Assembly: GCA_007694905.1 (NCBI GenBank)
Contig: REEU01000164.1
Span: 1-32,165 of the forward strand
From: Gammaproteobacteria bacterium
GTDB lineage: Bacteria > Pseudomonadota > Gammaproteobacteria > Pseudomonadales > Azotimanducaceae
Length of the DNA: 32,165 bases
Direction: 5' to 3'
The position numbers were made by a program, and so were the translations under genes. A model generated the notes under the pieces. It saw only the letters and a program-made list of their open reading frames with translations, did not search any database and was not told the DNA's origin. Position 1 is the first letter of the stretch. Each line of letters begins with the position of its first letter. Positions 8,489 through 15,693 of this stretch are shown one piece after another.

Positions 8489-11119
8489 ATGACGGGCCGG
8501 GGACTGGGTCAATTCATTCGTCTGGGTATAGCGCTCGCGATGCTGGCGCTGGCGCTGACGGCCGACGTGTTTCTGTCTGCCGACCTGCCTTTCGCCATTG
8601 CGCTGTATGTGACGCCCATCGTCGTTGGTTTCTGGCTTCCCGTTTCCTGGGCCATCGCGCTTATCGGCGCGTCTCTGCTTGGCATCGTGACGACGGGTTG
8701 GCTGATCGGCGAACCGGCTTTCGTTGGCCTGCGCGGCGTCATGCTGCTGCAGCTCCTGCTCGTTTCGGCGCTGCTGTTCGCCTTCAGGCGCTCACGCGAC
8801 GAAGTGGAGCGCAGCAATCTGCGTGTGACCCGGGTGCTGGACGGTGCCAATACGGGTTTCGTCGCAACCGACGCTAAGCTCGTGATTCTCGATGCGAACC
8901 CACCCTGGCTGGAAATGATCGGCTCGCCGATGCTCGAAGAGGTCCTCGGCACGCGCCTGGTGGACTGGCTGCCCGAGGAGCGTCGCGCCGGCGTCGAAGC
9001 CGTGCTTGGATTTCTCACGCCCGGAGACCGGCGCAGCTTCGAGACCACGTTCGCCCAGCGCTCTGGCATGCAACGCTTCGTGGTCGTCACGGCCTACGCC
9101 GAAAAGGTCGGCGAAGGTGTTCGGCTGTCTGCTGTCTGCGCCGATGTGACGCCGATCCGGCTGGCCGAGGCTAAGGCGCGGGCCTCGGAATTGCAGCTGC
9201 GCTCTCATCTGGAACACACGCCGCTGGCTGCTGTGGTCCTTGATACGGCTCACCGGGTCCGGGGCTGGAACCGGGCGGCCGAGCGGATCTTCAGCATGCC
9301 GCGGGAACGCGCGCTCGGCCGCAGCGCATGGGAGCTGGTCGCTGACGAGGATCAGGGGCAGCGGACCTCGCCGTTCTCGGATCCCCGCGCCGAGGCTGGC
9401 CGTGACGGCAGCCGGCGGGTGGAGCAGCTGGCCGGCGACGGGCGCCGGGTCGTCGTGCAGTGGTATCACACCCCGCTGCGCGATCCGTCAGGGGTGGTGA
9501 CCGAGGTGGCATCGCTCGGACTGGATGTCACCGGCCAGGAGGAGGTGGAGCGCGCCCTGCGGGAGAGCGAGGCGAAGTTTTCTTCGGTGTTTCAGCAGAG
9601 TCCGGATTCCTTGCTGCTGGTCAGGCGGCGTGATCAGGCGCTGCTGGAAGTGAACGCCACTCTGGAGCGGATGTTCGGCTGGAGCATCGATGAGCTGAAG
9701 GCGCGTTGGAACCAGCATCTGCAGTTCTGGGTCGAGCCGGATCACTATCGCCGGTTCAGCCGTCTCGCGCTGGAGAACGAGCGGGTCGACGCGTTCGAGA
9801 CCGAACTGTTGCGCAAGGACGGTTCCCGGCTCGCGGTGCTGTGTTCATCCAGTCATCTGGTGGTGGACAACGAGCGCTGCCACCTCATCACGATCCGCGA
9901 CCTGACGCCGATCCGGGAGGTGGAAGAGGAGCGCTTCCGGCTGCTCGAACAGCTGCAGCAGGCTCAACGACTGGAGAGCATCGGTCGCCTTGCCGGTGGC
10001 GTCGCCCACGACTTCAACAACTTGCTGGCGGGCATCCAGGGCTACACGGAGCTCATCGAGCTGGCACGGGAGGCGCCCAACGACGTGGCTCATTACGCAG
10101 GCCGCATCATGGAAACCACCCAGCGGGCCGCCGATCTGGTGGGCAAACTGCTCACGTTCTCTCGCCAGGGTGCCATGCAGAAGCAGCCCATCGATGTCCA
10201 CGACGTCATCGGCGACATGGTTGATCTCTTTCGCCAGACGCTGGATGCGCGTATCCGCGTGGTGACCCGGCTCGATGCACGTCATGCCGTACTGGTCGGC
10301 GACGAGACCCAGGTCTCCAACGCATTGCTGAATCTCTGCATCAATGCCCGTGACGCGCTTCCGGACGGCGGCGAGATCGAGGTCAGTACCAGCACGATAG
10401 AGCTGTCCGCACTGGAGGCGCCGCTGGTGGATCCGGATCTGCCGGCAGGGGACTACCTGTTGCTGCAGGTGCGGGACGACGGCTGCGGCATTCCGCCAGA
10501 TGCCCTCGAACACATCTTCGTCCCGTTCTTTACCACCAAACCGAAAGGGCAGGGCACCGGGCTTGGCCTGCCGTCAGTCTACGGTGCAATGAAGGCGCAC
10601 GGCGGGACGGTGGCGGTCACCAGCCATCCTGGAGAAGGCTCCAGCTTCCGACTCTATCTGCCGATCTCGTCGGAGCAGGTGGATCAGCCCATCGTGCCTG
10701 GCCGGGAGGCGCCGGTGACGGCGCTGGGCGATCGCTTCCATGGGCGGGTCCTGGTGGTGGACGATGAGCCGGGGATACGCGACACCCTCGAGCGCAACCT
10801 TGCACGCATGGGCTACACGGTCGAAGTGGCCGCTGACGGCCAGAAGGCCGTCTCGGCGTTGTCCCGAGATCCATACGCCATCGACCTCGTGATCATGGAC
10901 GTGACGATGCCGGGCATGTCCGGTGACGACGCGTTCCGAGCCATGCGCGAGCTGCGTCCGGATCTGGACGTCATCCTGATGTCCGGATTCGATCGAGGTT
11001 CGGTGTTACGACGGGTGCTCGGAGAAGGCGCCGCAGGCGTTCTGAAGAAGCCGTTCACCCGCGACGATCTTCTTACGGAGCTCTCCCGCATCGCTGCTGT
11101 AGCCGAAGTCGCGTCCTGA
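8489..11119 (+). CDS. Hybrid histidine kinase, 4 TM, three PAS, REC
   Basis: Membrane-bound hybrid sensor kinase of 876 aa. Four membrane segments lie within about 10-99. Three PAS domains follow (about 108-228, 237-360 and 365-485), each with PAS-like features such as VFQQSPDSLLLV in the third. The HisKA domain has the phospho-acceptor H507 in GGVAHDFNN; an HATPase domain follows (about 605-725, DDGCGIP and GQGTGLGL). A C-terminal receiver domain has D758/D759, phospho-acceptor D804 and K854. There is no DNA-binding output domain and no separate response regulator in view, so the partner is unknown. ATG 8489 is seven bases after GGAGG at 8477-8481; ATG 8483 is too close to it. The gene ends one base from the convergent tesB stop codon. 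Confidence 0.9.
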   Translation: MTGRGLGQFIRLGIALAMLALALTADVFLSADLPFAIALYVTPIVVGFWLPVSWAIALIGASLLGIVTTGWLIGEPAFVGLRGVMLLQLLLVSALLFAFRRSRDEVERSNLRVTRVLDGANTGFVATDAKLVILDANPPWLEMIGSPMLEEVLGTRLVDWLPEERRAGVEAVLGFLTPGDRRSFETTFAQRSGMQRFVVVTAYAEKVGEGVRLSAVCADVTPIRLAEAKARASELQLRSHLEHTPLAAVVLDTAHRVRGWNRAAERIFSMPRERALGRSAWELVADEDQGQRTSPFSDPRAEAGRDGSRRVEQLAGDGRRVVVQWYHTPLRDPSGVVTEVASLGLDVTGQEEVERALRESEAKFSSVFQQSPDSLLLVRRRDQALLEVNATLERMFGWSIDELKARWNQHLQFWVEPDHYRRFSRLALENERVDAFETELLRKDGSRLAVLCSSSHLVVDNERCHLITIRDLTPIREVEEERFRLLEQLQQAQRLESIGRLAGGVAHDFNNLLAGIQGYTELIELAREAPNDVAHYAGRIMETTQRAADLVGKLLTFSRQGAMQKQPIDVHDVIGDMVDLFRQTLDARIRVVTRLDARHAVLVGDETQVSNALLNLCINARDALPDGGEIEVSTSTIELSALEAPLVDPDLPAGDYLLLQVRDDGCGIPPDALEHIFVPFFTTKPKGQGTGLGLPSVYGAMKAHGGTVAVTSHPGEGSSFRLYLPISSEQVDQPIVPGREAPVTALGDRFHGRVLVVDDEPGIRDTLERNLARMGYTVEVAADGQKAVSALSRDPYAIDLVIMDVTMPGMSGDDAFRAMRELRPDLDVILMSGFDRGSVLRRVLGEGAAGVLKKPFTRDDLLTELSRIAAVAEVAS

Positions 11120-11120
11120 C

Positions 11121-11978
11121 TCAGTCCCGCGGTCGGATCAGGCACTCCTGCATGGTCGAGGCCACCAGCCGCCCTTCACGGTCAAAGAACGTTCCCCGCA
11201 CGAACCCCCGCGCACCGCTGCTCGATGGACTCTCTTTTGCAAACAGCAGCCACTCATCGGCCCGGAACGGACGATGGAACCACAAGGCATGGTCCAGACT
11301 GGCACCCTGGATACCGTTGCCCGGTCCAGGTCGGCGCCCATGGGGCAGGAGCGACGTGCTCATGAAATCCATGTCGGACATGTAGGCCAGCAGGCACAAG
11401 TGCACCTCCGGATCATCAGGCAGCCGTTCCGCCGCACGCATCCAGGTGTGCTTGTAGGGTGGGTGTGGGGCCGCTTCGGTCAGCAGCAGGCCTTCGACCT
11501 GGCGGCTGTCGATGGCATCGAAGCGGAAAGCGAAGCGTTTCACCTCCGGATGTTTTTTTGCGATCTGCGCATAGCGTTCGCGATCGCTGACGAGATTCTC
11601 CGGACCCGCCACGTCCGGCATGGATACGGCGTGCTCGAGCCCGTCCTCGGCCACCTGCCAGGATGACGACAGGTTGAAGATGGCGCGCCCGTGCTGGATG
11701 GCAACGACCCGGCGGGTGGTGAAGCTGCGCCCGTCGCGGATGCGATCCACGTCGTAGAGGACGGGCAGGTTCCAGTCTCCAGGTCGCAGGAAGTAGGCGT
11801 GCAGAGAGTGCAGCATCCGGCCTGACTCGATGGTCCGGTAGGCCGATGCGATGGCCTGTGCAAGCACCTGACCGCCGAAGACGTGATGGCTGTTGGGGGC
11901 GTTGTGGCCCCGGAACAGATTTTCTTCGATCTTCTCCACATCGAGCAGGTGGAGGATTTCGGCCAGCACTGGATTCAT
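11121..11978 (-). CDS. tesB: Acyl-CoA thioesterase II (TesB)
   Basis: Hydrolyses medium- and long-chain acyl-CoA to free fatty acid and CoA in the cytoplasm. The 285-aa protein has the double hot-dog layout of TesB and matches its usual length. The expected catalytic trio is visible as D202 (in MSDMDF), S227 (in GASLDH, where E. coli has Thr) and Q277 (in STMQECL). HHVFGGQVLAQA near 31-42 is the conserved N-terminal motif. I start at ATG 11978, with GCGAGG upstream; the frame stays open into the photolyase gene, but there is no reason to extend. A -10-like TATCAT lies on the minus strand at 12014-12009, without a good -35, so the gene may have its own promoter. Confidence 0.93.
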   Translation of the reverse strand: MNPVLAEILHLLDVEKIEENLFRGHNAPNSHHVFGGQVLAQAIASAYRTIESGRMLHSLHAYFLRPGDWNLPVLYDVDRIRDGRSFTTRRVVAIQHGRAIFNLSSSWQVAEDGLEHAVSMPDVAGPENLVSDRERYAQIAKKHPEVKRFAFRFDAIDSRQVEGLLLTEAAPHPPYKHTWMRAAERLPDDPEVHLCLLAYMSDMDFMSTSLLPHGRRPGPGNGIQGASLDHALWFHRPFRADEWLLFAKESPSSSGARGFVRGTFFDREGRLVASTMQECLIRPRD

Positions 11979-12036
11979 GGATGCCTCGCCCTGAATTCGA
12001 AGGGCGGCATGATAGCGGAATCCGACTTGCGACTCG

Positions 12037-12072
12037 TCCCGCCTGCTCAGCAGGCGCCGGCAACAGGCGGGA
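12037..12072 (-). terminator. Alternative hairpins after the photolyase stop
   Basis: Immediately after the photolyase stop codon, a nine-base arm (CAGGCGGGA, 12064-12072 as written on the plus strand) can pair with TCCCGCCTG at 12037-12045. The inner part of the second arm overlaps a 15-bp palindrome, GCCTGCT-C-AGCAGGC (12041-12055), so the two structures exclude each other. There is no T-run. It may end photolyase transcription, protect its 3' end, or control read-through into tesB. Confidence 0.4.
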
Positions 12073-13611
12073 TCACAGTGCGTCGAGATCACGGCGCGCA
12101 GTCGCCGCAAGCTCCCGCATCCTCTGCACGCGCTGCGGATCCTGCCGCGCCAGGTTCCGGTAGATCATGGCCATGCGCGGATGCTTTTCGAAGCGCTGCC
12201 GCTGACGGGCGATGAAGTCCCAGTAGAGGTAGTTGAACGGGCAGGCGTGCTCGTCGACCGCGTCGGAGGGGTCGTAGCGACAGCCTTCGCAGTAGTCGGA
12301 CATGCGTTGGATGTAGCGACCGCTGGCGGCGTAGGGCTTGGATGCGAACACGCCACCATCGCCGTGGAGCGCCATCCCCAGGGTATTGGGCAACTCCACC
12401 CACTCGTACGCATCTGCATACACGCCCAGGTACCAGTCGCACACGGCTTTCGGTTCCAGGCCGGCGATGAGCGCAAAGTTGCCCGTTACCATGAGGCGCT
12501 GGATGTGATGCGCATAGGCATTGCGACGGATGCCCGCAATGGTCTGGGCCATGCAGTTCATGCTGGTCTCGCCACTCCAGTAGAACGCGGGCAGCGGCAG
12601 TTCGCCTTCGAGGGCGTTCTGCTCGGCGTAGTCCGGCATGTACTGCCAGTAGATACCGCGGATGAACTCGCGCCAGCCGAGAATCTGCCGTATGAATCCT
12701 TCCGCCGCGTTCAGCGGCGCCTCGCCGTTGCGCCAGGCGTCCTCGACCGCGCGACAGCACTCCAGGGGATCGAGCAGGCCGGCATTGAGATAGATGGATA
12801 TGACTGCGTGGTAGAGGAAGTCCTCGCCGCTCGCCATGGCGTCCTGGTGATCGCCGAACAGCGGCAGGGCGGTCTTCAGGAAGTGTGCAAAGGCCCGCCT
12901 GGCGTTGCCGGGCGTCACCGCGAACCAGAAGGGTTCGAGTTCGCCAAAGGCGTCCGGGCAGTGGCTGCGCACCATGCGCAGCACGTCGCGCGTTGTTGCG
13001 TCCGGTTTGAAATGCATGGGCTGCGGCAGCCTCGGGCGTGCCATCGGCGGCGGTAGCGGTGCACGATTGTCAGCGTCGTAGTTCCAGCGGCCGCCTGCGG
13101 GCTCGCCGTCTTCGAGCAGCAGGTCGTGACGGCGACGCATGATTCGGTAGAAGTGCTCCATGCGCAGGGACTTGCGGCCTTTGGCCCAGTCGGCGAAGTC
13201 GTGCGGCGTACAGAGGAAGCGGTCGTCTTCGAGCCAGGCGAAGTCGATCCCGTTGCCGTCGGACCAGGATTCGAGTTCCGCCTTGATCCGCCATTCCCCC
13301 GGGAAGGTGATCCGGACCGGCAGGTCGCCGTGGCGCTTCAAGGCGCGTTCGAGTTCGCCCGTGAGACTGCCACTGTTGTCTGGGGCGTCAAGTTCGACGT
13401 AATCCACGGCGAACCCCGCCTTCGCGAGTGCGGCGGCATGATGACGCATGGCCGAAAACACAAAGGCGAGCTTCTTCGCATGGTGAGGGGCGTACTCGAC
13501 CTCGGCGGCGACTTCCGCCATCAGGATGCGGGTCGATGCCGGGTCGGCATCGCGTAGGGATGATATGGCGGTACTGAGCTGGTCGCCGAGTACCAGCACG
13601 AGCTGCGTCAT
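12073..13611 (-). CDS. Iron-sulfur bacterial cryptochrome / (6-4) photolyase
   Basis: Light-dependent DNA repair flavoprotein of the FeS-BCP (PhrB/CryB-like) family; characterised relatives repair (6-4) photoproducts and bind FAD, a lumazine-type antenna and a [4Fe-4S] cluster. The 512-aa protein starts MTQLVLVLGDQL, typical of the group. Four cysteines, C353 (MNCM), C441 and C444 (YCEGC) and C457 (ACPFN), lie at a constant offset of three from C350/C438/C441/C454 of Agrobacterium PhrB, as I recall them. AYAHHIQRLMVTGNFAL and NTLGMALHGDGG are family motifs around the FAD site. ATG 13611 has GGAGACC upstream. TesB lies downstream on the same strand, 94 bases away. The family is firm; repair rather than signalling is inferred. 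Confidence 0.92.
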   Translation of the reverse strand: MTQLVLVLGDQLSTAISSLRDADPASTRILMAEVAAEVEYAPHHAKKLAFVFSAMRHHAAALAKAGFAVDYVELDAPDNSGSLTGELERALKRHGDLPVRITFPGEWRIKAELESWSDGNGIDFAWLEDDRFLCTPHDFADWAKGRKSLRMEHFYRIMRRRHDLLLEDGEPAGGRWNYDADNRAPLPPPMARPRLPQPMHFKPDATTRDVLRMVRSHCPDAFGELEPFWFAVTPGNARRAFAHFLKTALPLFGDHQDAMASGEDFLYHAVISIYLNAGLLDPLECCRAVEDAWRNGEAPLNAAEGFIRQILGWREFIRGIYWQYMPDYAEQNALEGELPLPAFYWSGETSMNCMAQTIAGIRRNAYAHHIQRLMVTGNFALIAGLEPKAVCDWYLGVYADAYEWVELPNTLGMALHGDGGVFASKPYAASGRYIQRMSDYCEGCRYDPSDAVDEHACPFNYLYWDFIARQRQRFEKHPRMAMIYRNLARQDPQRVQRMRELAATARRDLDAL

Positions 13612-13846
13612 GGGCGGCGGTCTCCGGCGGTGCGGCCCGTGCTTTGGTTGGTGAGAGGCTACCTGATCTTCGGTGGGAAGGCTGCCAGCTCACCGCGGAC
13701 GCCGAACACCCCGGCTTGGCGCAGGAGGCACGAGCCGAGTCGTCTGTCGGGACGGGCGCCGGTCGAGCAGCATGGCTGTCGTACAGGCGCCCGTGTGGTC
13801 AGCTTTCGTGGCCACGGCCGCAGCAGTGGATCGGCATGGGGCCTCT

Positions 13847-14098
13847 TCAGCCGGCGTCAGCCTCGTCGAGGAGCTCCACGGCTTCTTCGAGGGCGGCCAT
13901 GGCTTCGCTATGGTTGCCCTGCTGGTGCATGGCCTCGCCTTTCGTCCGAAGTTGGATGACTTCCTCGACCACTTCGGCGTCCAGCATGGGGCCTTCCGCC
14001 AGGCGGTTGTCGATCTTGGCCATCAGGCCGGGACAGCCGCTCGCCAGCGCGGAGGCAGCAAACGAAACGATGAACAGAAATGCAATGACATGTTTCAT
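13847..14098 (-). CDS. Small exported protein, unknown function
   Basis: An 83-aa protein with no function I can name. Residues 1-19 form a signal peptide (MKH, a hydrophobic core, then ALA). Cleavage could be by signal peptidase I after A19, or C22 in ASGC could be a weak lipobox. The mature part is short, helical and acidic. Near its end, GEAMHQQGNHSEAMAALEEAVELL has the spacing of one TPR-like helix pair. I chose ATG 14098 because GGGAGATC lies just upstream and the signal peptide begins there; the open frame extends 26 residues further without support. The upstream region is rich in dyad symmetry. It is the only gene in a 860-bp stretch between the photolyase and the efflux adaptor. Confidence 0.7.
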   Translation of the reverse strand: MKHVIAFLFIVSFAASALASGCPGLMAKIDNRLAEGPMLDAEVVEEVIQLRTKGEAMHQQGNHSEAMAALEEAVELLDEADAG

Positions 14099-14140
14099 GA
14101 TGATCTCCCAGGTGGGATCGCCTGAGCCGGCGACCCTTCC

Positions 14141-14189
14141 ACGATCCACGTCGGTGCGTGGATCGTCAAGTCGCACCGCTGCAGTGCAG
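14141..14189 (-). promoter_or_regulatory. Dyad cluster upstream of the small exported protein
   Basis: A perfect 10-bp inverted repeat (ACGATCCACG at 14141-14150 and its complement at 14157-14166, six-base spacer) lies 43 bases upstream of the ATG. A second pairing, CGGTGCG (14152-14158) with CGCACCG (14172-14178), excludes the first. An 11-bp palindrome CTGCA-G-TGCAG follows at 14179-14189. TTGACG on the minus strand (14169-14164) overlaps the outer arm. It could be an operator or a switching leader hairpin. Confidence 0.5.
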
Positions 14190-14259
14190 AACGTTGGTCA
14201 CAATGGTGGAGTTTTAGCGGAGATCCGGCCTCGGTCCGAGCGCAAGGATGCTCATGCGC

Positions 14260-14293
14260 TATAATGCTCAGTCATTAACGGACGGCCTGAGCA
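14260..14293 (+). promoter_or_regulatory. TATAAT box overlapping an inverted repeat
   Basis: A perfect TATAAT at 14260-14265 would start a transcript near 14272 towards the RND operon; no -35 match is seen. TGCTCAG (14265-14271) and CTGAGCA (14287-14293) form a 7-bp inverted repeat with a 15-base spacer, beginning on the last base of the -10 box and spanning the likely transcript start. That placement suits a repressor site, but none is known here. Confidence 0.45.
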
Positions 14294-14431
14294 GCACGGC
14301 GTCCTGATCGTCCTGGCCTGAGTGCCGCATGCAACGCGTGGTGTGGTTCTGCCAGTACCTGCGGCCATCAGCGGCCGAAATCCGCGGTTCAGCGCGAGAA
14401 ACTTGCTCGAAGTCCCGCTGTCAGACCGGGA

Positions 14432-14446
14432 CGTGTTCTGAACACG
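14432..14446. promoter_or_regulatory. Palindrome CGTGTTC-T-GAACACG
   Basis: A perfect 15-bp palindrome with one central base, 26 bases before the adaptor start codon. It could be an operator for the efflux operon or a short leader hairpin next to the ribosome binding site. No matching second copy was noticed in the window. Confidence 0.4.
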
Positions 14447-14472
14447 GGCCTTCACCCTCCGATGGAAAGCGC

Positions 14473-15681
14473 ATGATAAGCAAGCGGTTGGCAACGAGTC
14501 TTGGCGTCGTGGCAGCGTTCGCGGTAGCGGTGTGGTTGCTGCTGCCGGACGGCGATCGCGACAACCGCGGTGGTTTCGACCGAGGCGGCGCGCGCGGAGA
14601 CGGGCCCGCAGTGGCGGTGGAAATCGGGCATGTGGCTCGCCGCGACATCACGGATGTAGCGTTCTACACCGGCACGCTGCAACCGGGCAGTCAGTTCATG
14701 CTGGCGCCGAAGGCGGGTGGCCGCCTGCGCAACCTCCTGGTCGACATCGGCGATCCGGTGGAGCAGGGCGAGACGATCGCTCAGCTCGACGACGAAGAGT
14801 TCGTGCAGAGCGTCGCCGAGCAGCGGGCTGCGCTGGACGTGGCCCAGGCCCAGCTCGAGGATGCGGAAGCCCAGCGTCAGGTGCGGGCGCGCTCCTTCGA
14901 ACGCATCTCCGACCTGCGGCGCCGCAATCTCGCCTCCGAATCCGAGTTCGACCTCGCGCGCTCCGAAGCGGATGCCGCTGCCGCCAATGTGCGGGTGGCC
15001 CAGGCCCAGGTTGCTCAGCGCCAGGCGGCGCTACGCGGTGCCGAGGTCCGCCTGTCGTACACGCGGGTCCGGGCGGAGTGGAACGGTCATGGCGGGGGAG
15101 CGGTGCGCTACGTGGGCGAGCGTTTCGTCGACGAAGGCGCGAACGTGGCTGCCAACGAGCCCATCATCTCGGTGATCGATCTCGATCGTCTGCGCGCGGT
15201 GACGTTCGTTACCGATCGCGATTTCGCCCGTCTTCGAGTCGGCCAGGTCACGCGCATCCGCAGCGAGGCCCGGCCCGGCGAACAGTTCGAGGGGCGCGTC
15301 GAGCGGATCGCACCGCTGCTGCGTGAGGATTCCCGCCAGGCCCGGGTCGAAATTCTCATTGCCAACGATGATCGTCGCCTGAGTCCCGGTTTCTTCGTCA
15401 ACGTGGAAGTCGACGTCGAACACCTCGAGGATGCGCTCGTGGTGCCGCGGGATGCCATCGCCCGGCAGGGCGGCCGCACCGGTGTGTTCCTGATCGATGA
15501 GGACCATGAGGGCAGCGAGGCGAGGGTGAGCTGGATCCCGGTCGTTGAAGGGGTGCGCACCGACAGTCACGTGCAGATTCTGGAACCAGACATTCGCGGC
15601 CGCGTTGTGACGCTCGGTCAGCACCGTCTCAGTGACGGTTCGCGGGTGCGGCTTGCACCCGAAGACCGTATTGCGGGCTGA
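14473..15681 (+). CDS. RND efflux periplasmic adaptor (HlyD/MFP family)
   Basis: Membrane fusion protein linking the inner-membrane RND pump to an outer-membrane channel. The 402-aa protein has an N-terminal hydrophobic anchor (about residues 8-24). A glycine-, arginine- and aspartate-rich stretch (about 26-44) follows, then a lipoyl/barrel-sandwich half (GRLRNLLVDIGDPVEQGETIAQLDD). Next come a coiled-coil hairpin rich in Ala, Gln and Arg (about 115-195) and beta-barrel and membrane-proximal domains. I start at ATG 14473, with GGAAAG upstream; 48 upstream codons are open but lack support. The pump gene begins 12 bases after its stop, so the two form an operon. No outer-membrane factor or regulator gene is adjacent. 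Confidence 0.88.
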   Translation: MISKRLATSLGVVAAFAVAVWLLLPDGDRDNRGGFDRGGARGDGPAVAVEIGHVARRDITDVAFYTGTLQPGSQFMLAPKAGGRLRNLLVDIGDPVEQGETIAQLDDEEFVQSVAEQRAALDVAQAQLEDAEAQRQVRARSFERISDLRRRNLASESEFDLARSEADAAAANVRVAQAQVAQRQAALRGAEVRLSYTRVRAEWNGHGGGAVRYVGERFVDEGANVAANEPIISVIDLDRLRAVTFVTDRDFARLRVGQVTRIRSEARPGEQFEGRVERIAPLLREDSRQARVEILIANDDRRLSPGFFVNVEVDVEHLEDALVVPRDAIARQGGRTGVFLIDEDHEGSEARVSWIPVVEGVRTDSHVQILEPDIRGRVVTLGQHRLSDGSRVRLAPEDRIAG

Positions 15682-15693
15682 GGGGCGCGCGCC

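Larger units (their letters stand above)
14099..14472. other. Intergenic regulatory region between divergent genes
   Basis: This 374-bp non-coding gap separates the small exported protein (minus) from the RND adaptor (plus). It holds the dyad cluster at 14141-14189, a TATAAT at 14260-14265 overlapping an inverted repeat, and a 15-bp palindrome at 14432-14446. Open frames here, including one starting at ATG 14329 in frame with the adaptor, have no ribosome binding site and no recognisable protein. No regulator gene is present. Confidence 0.6.
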
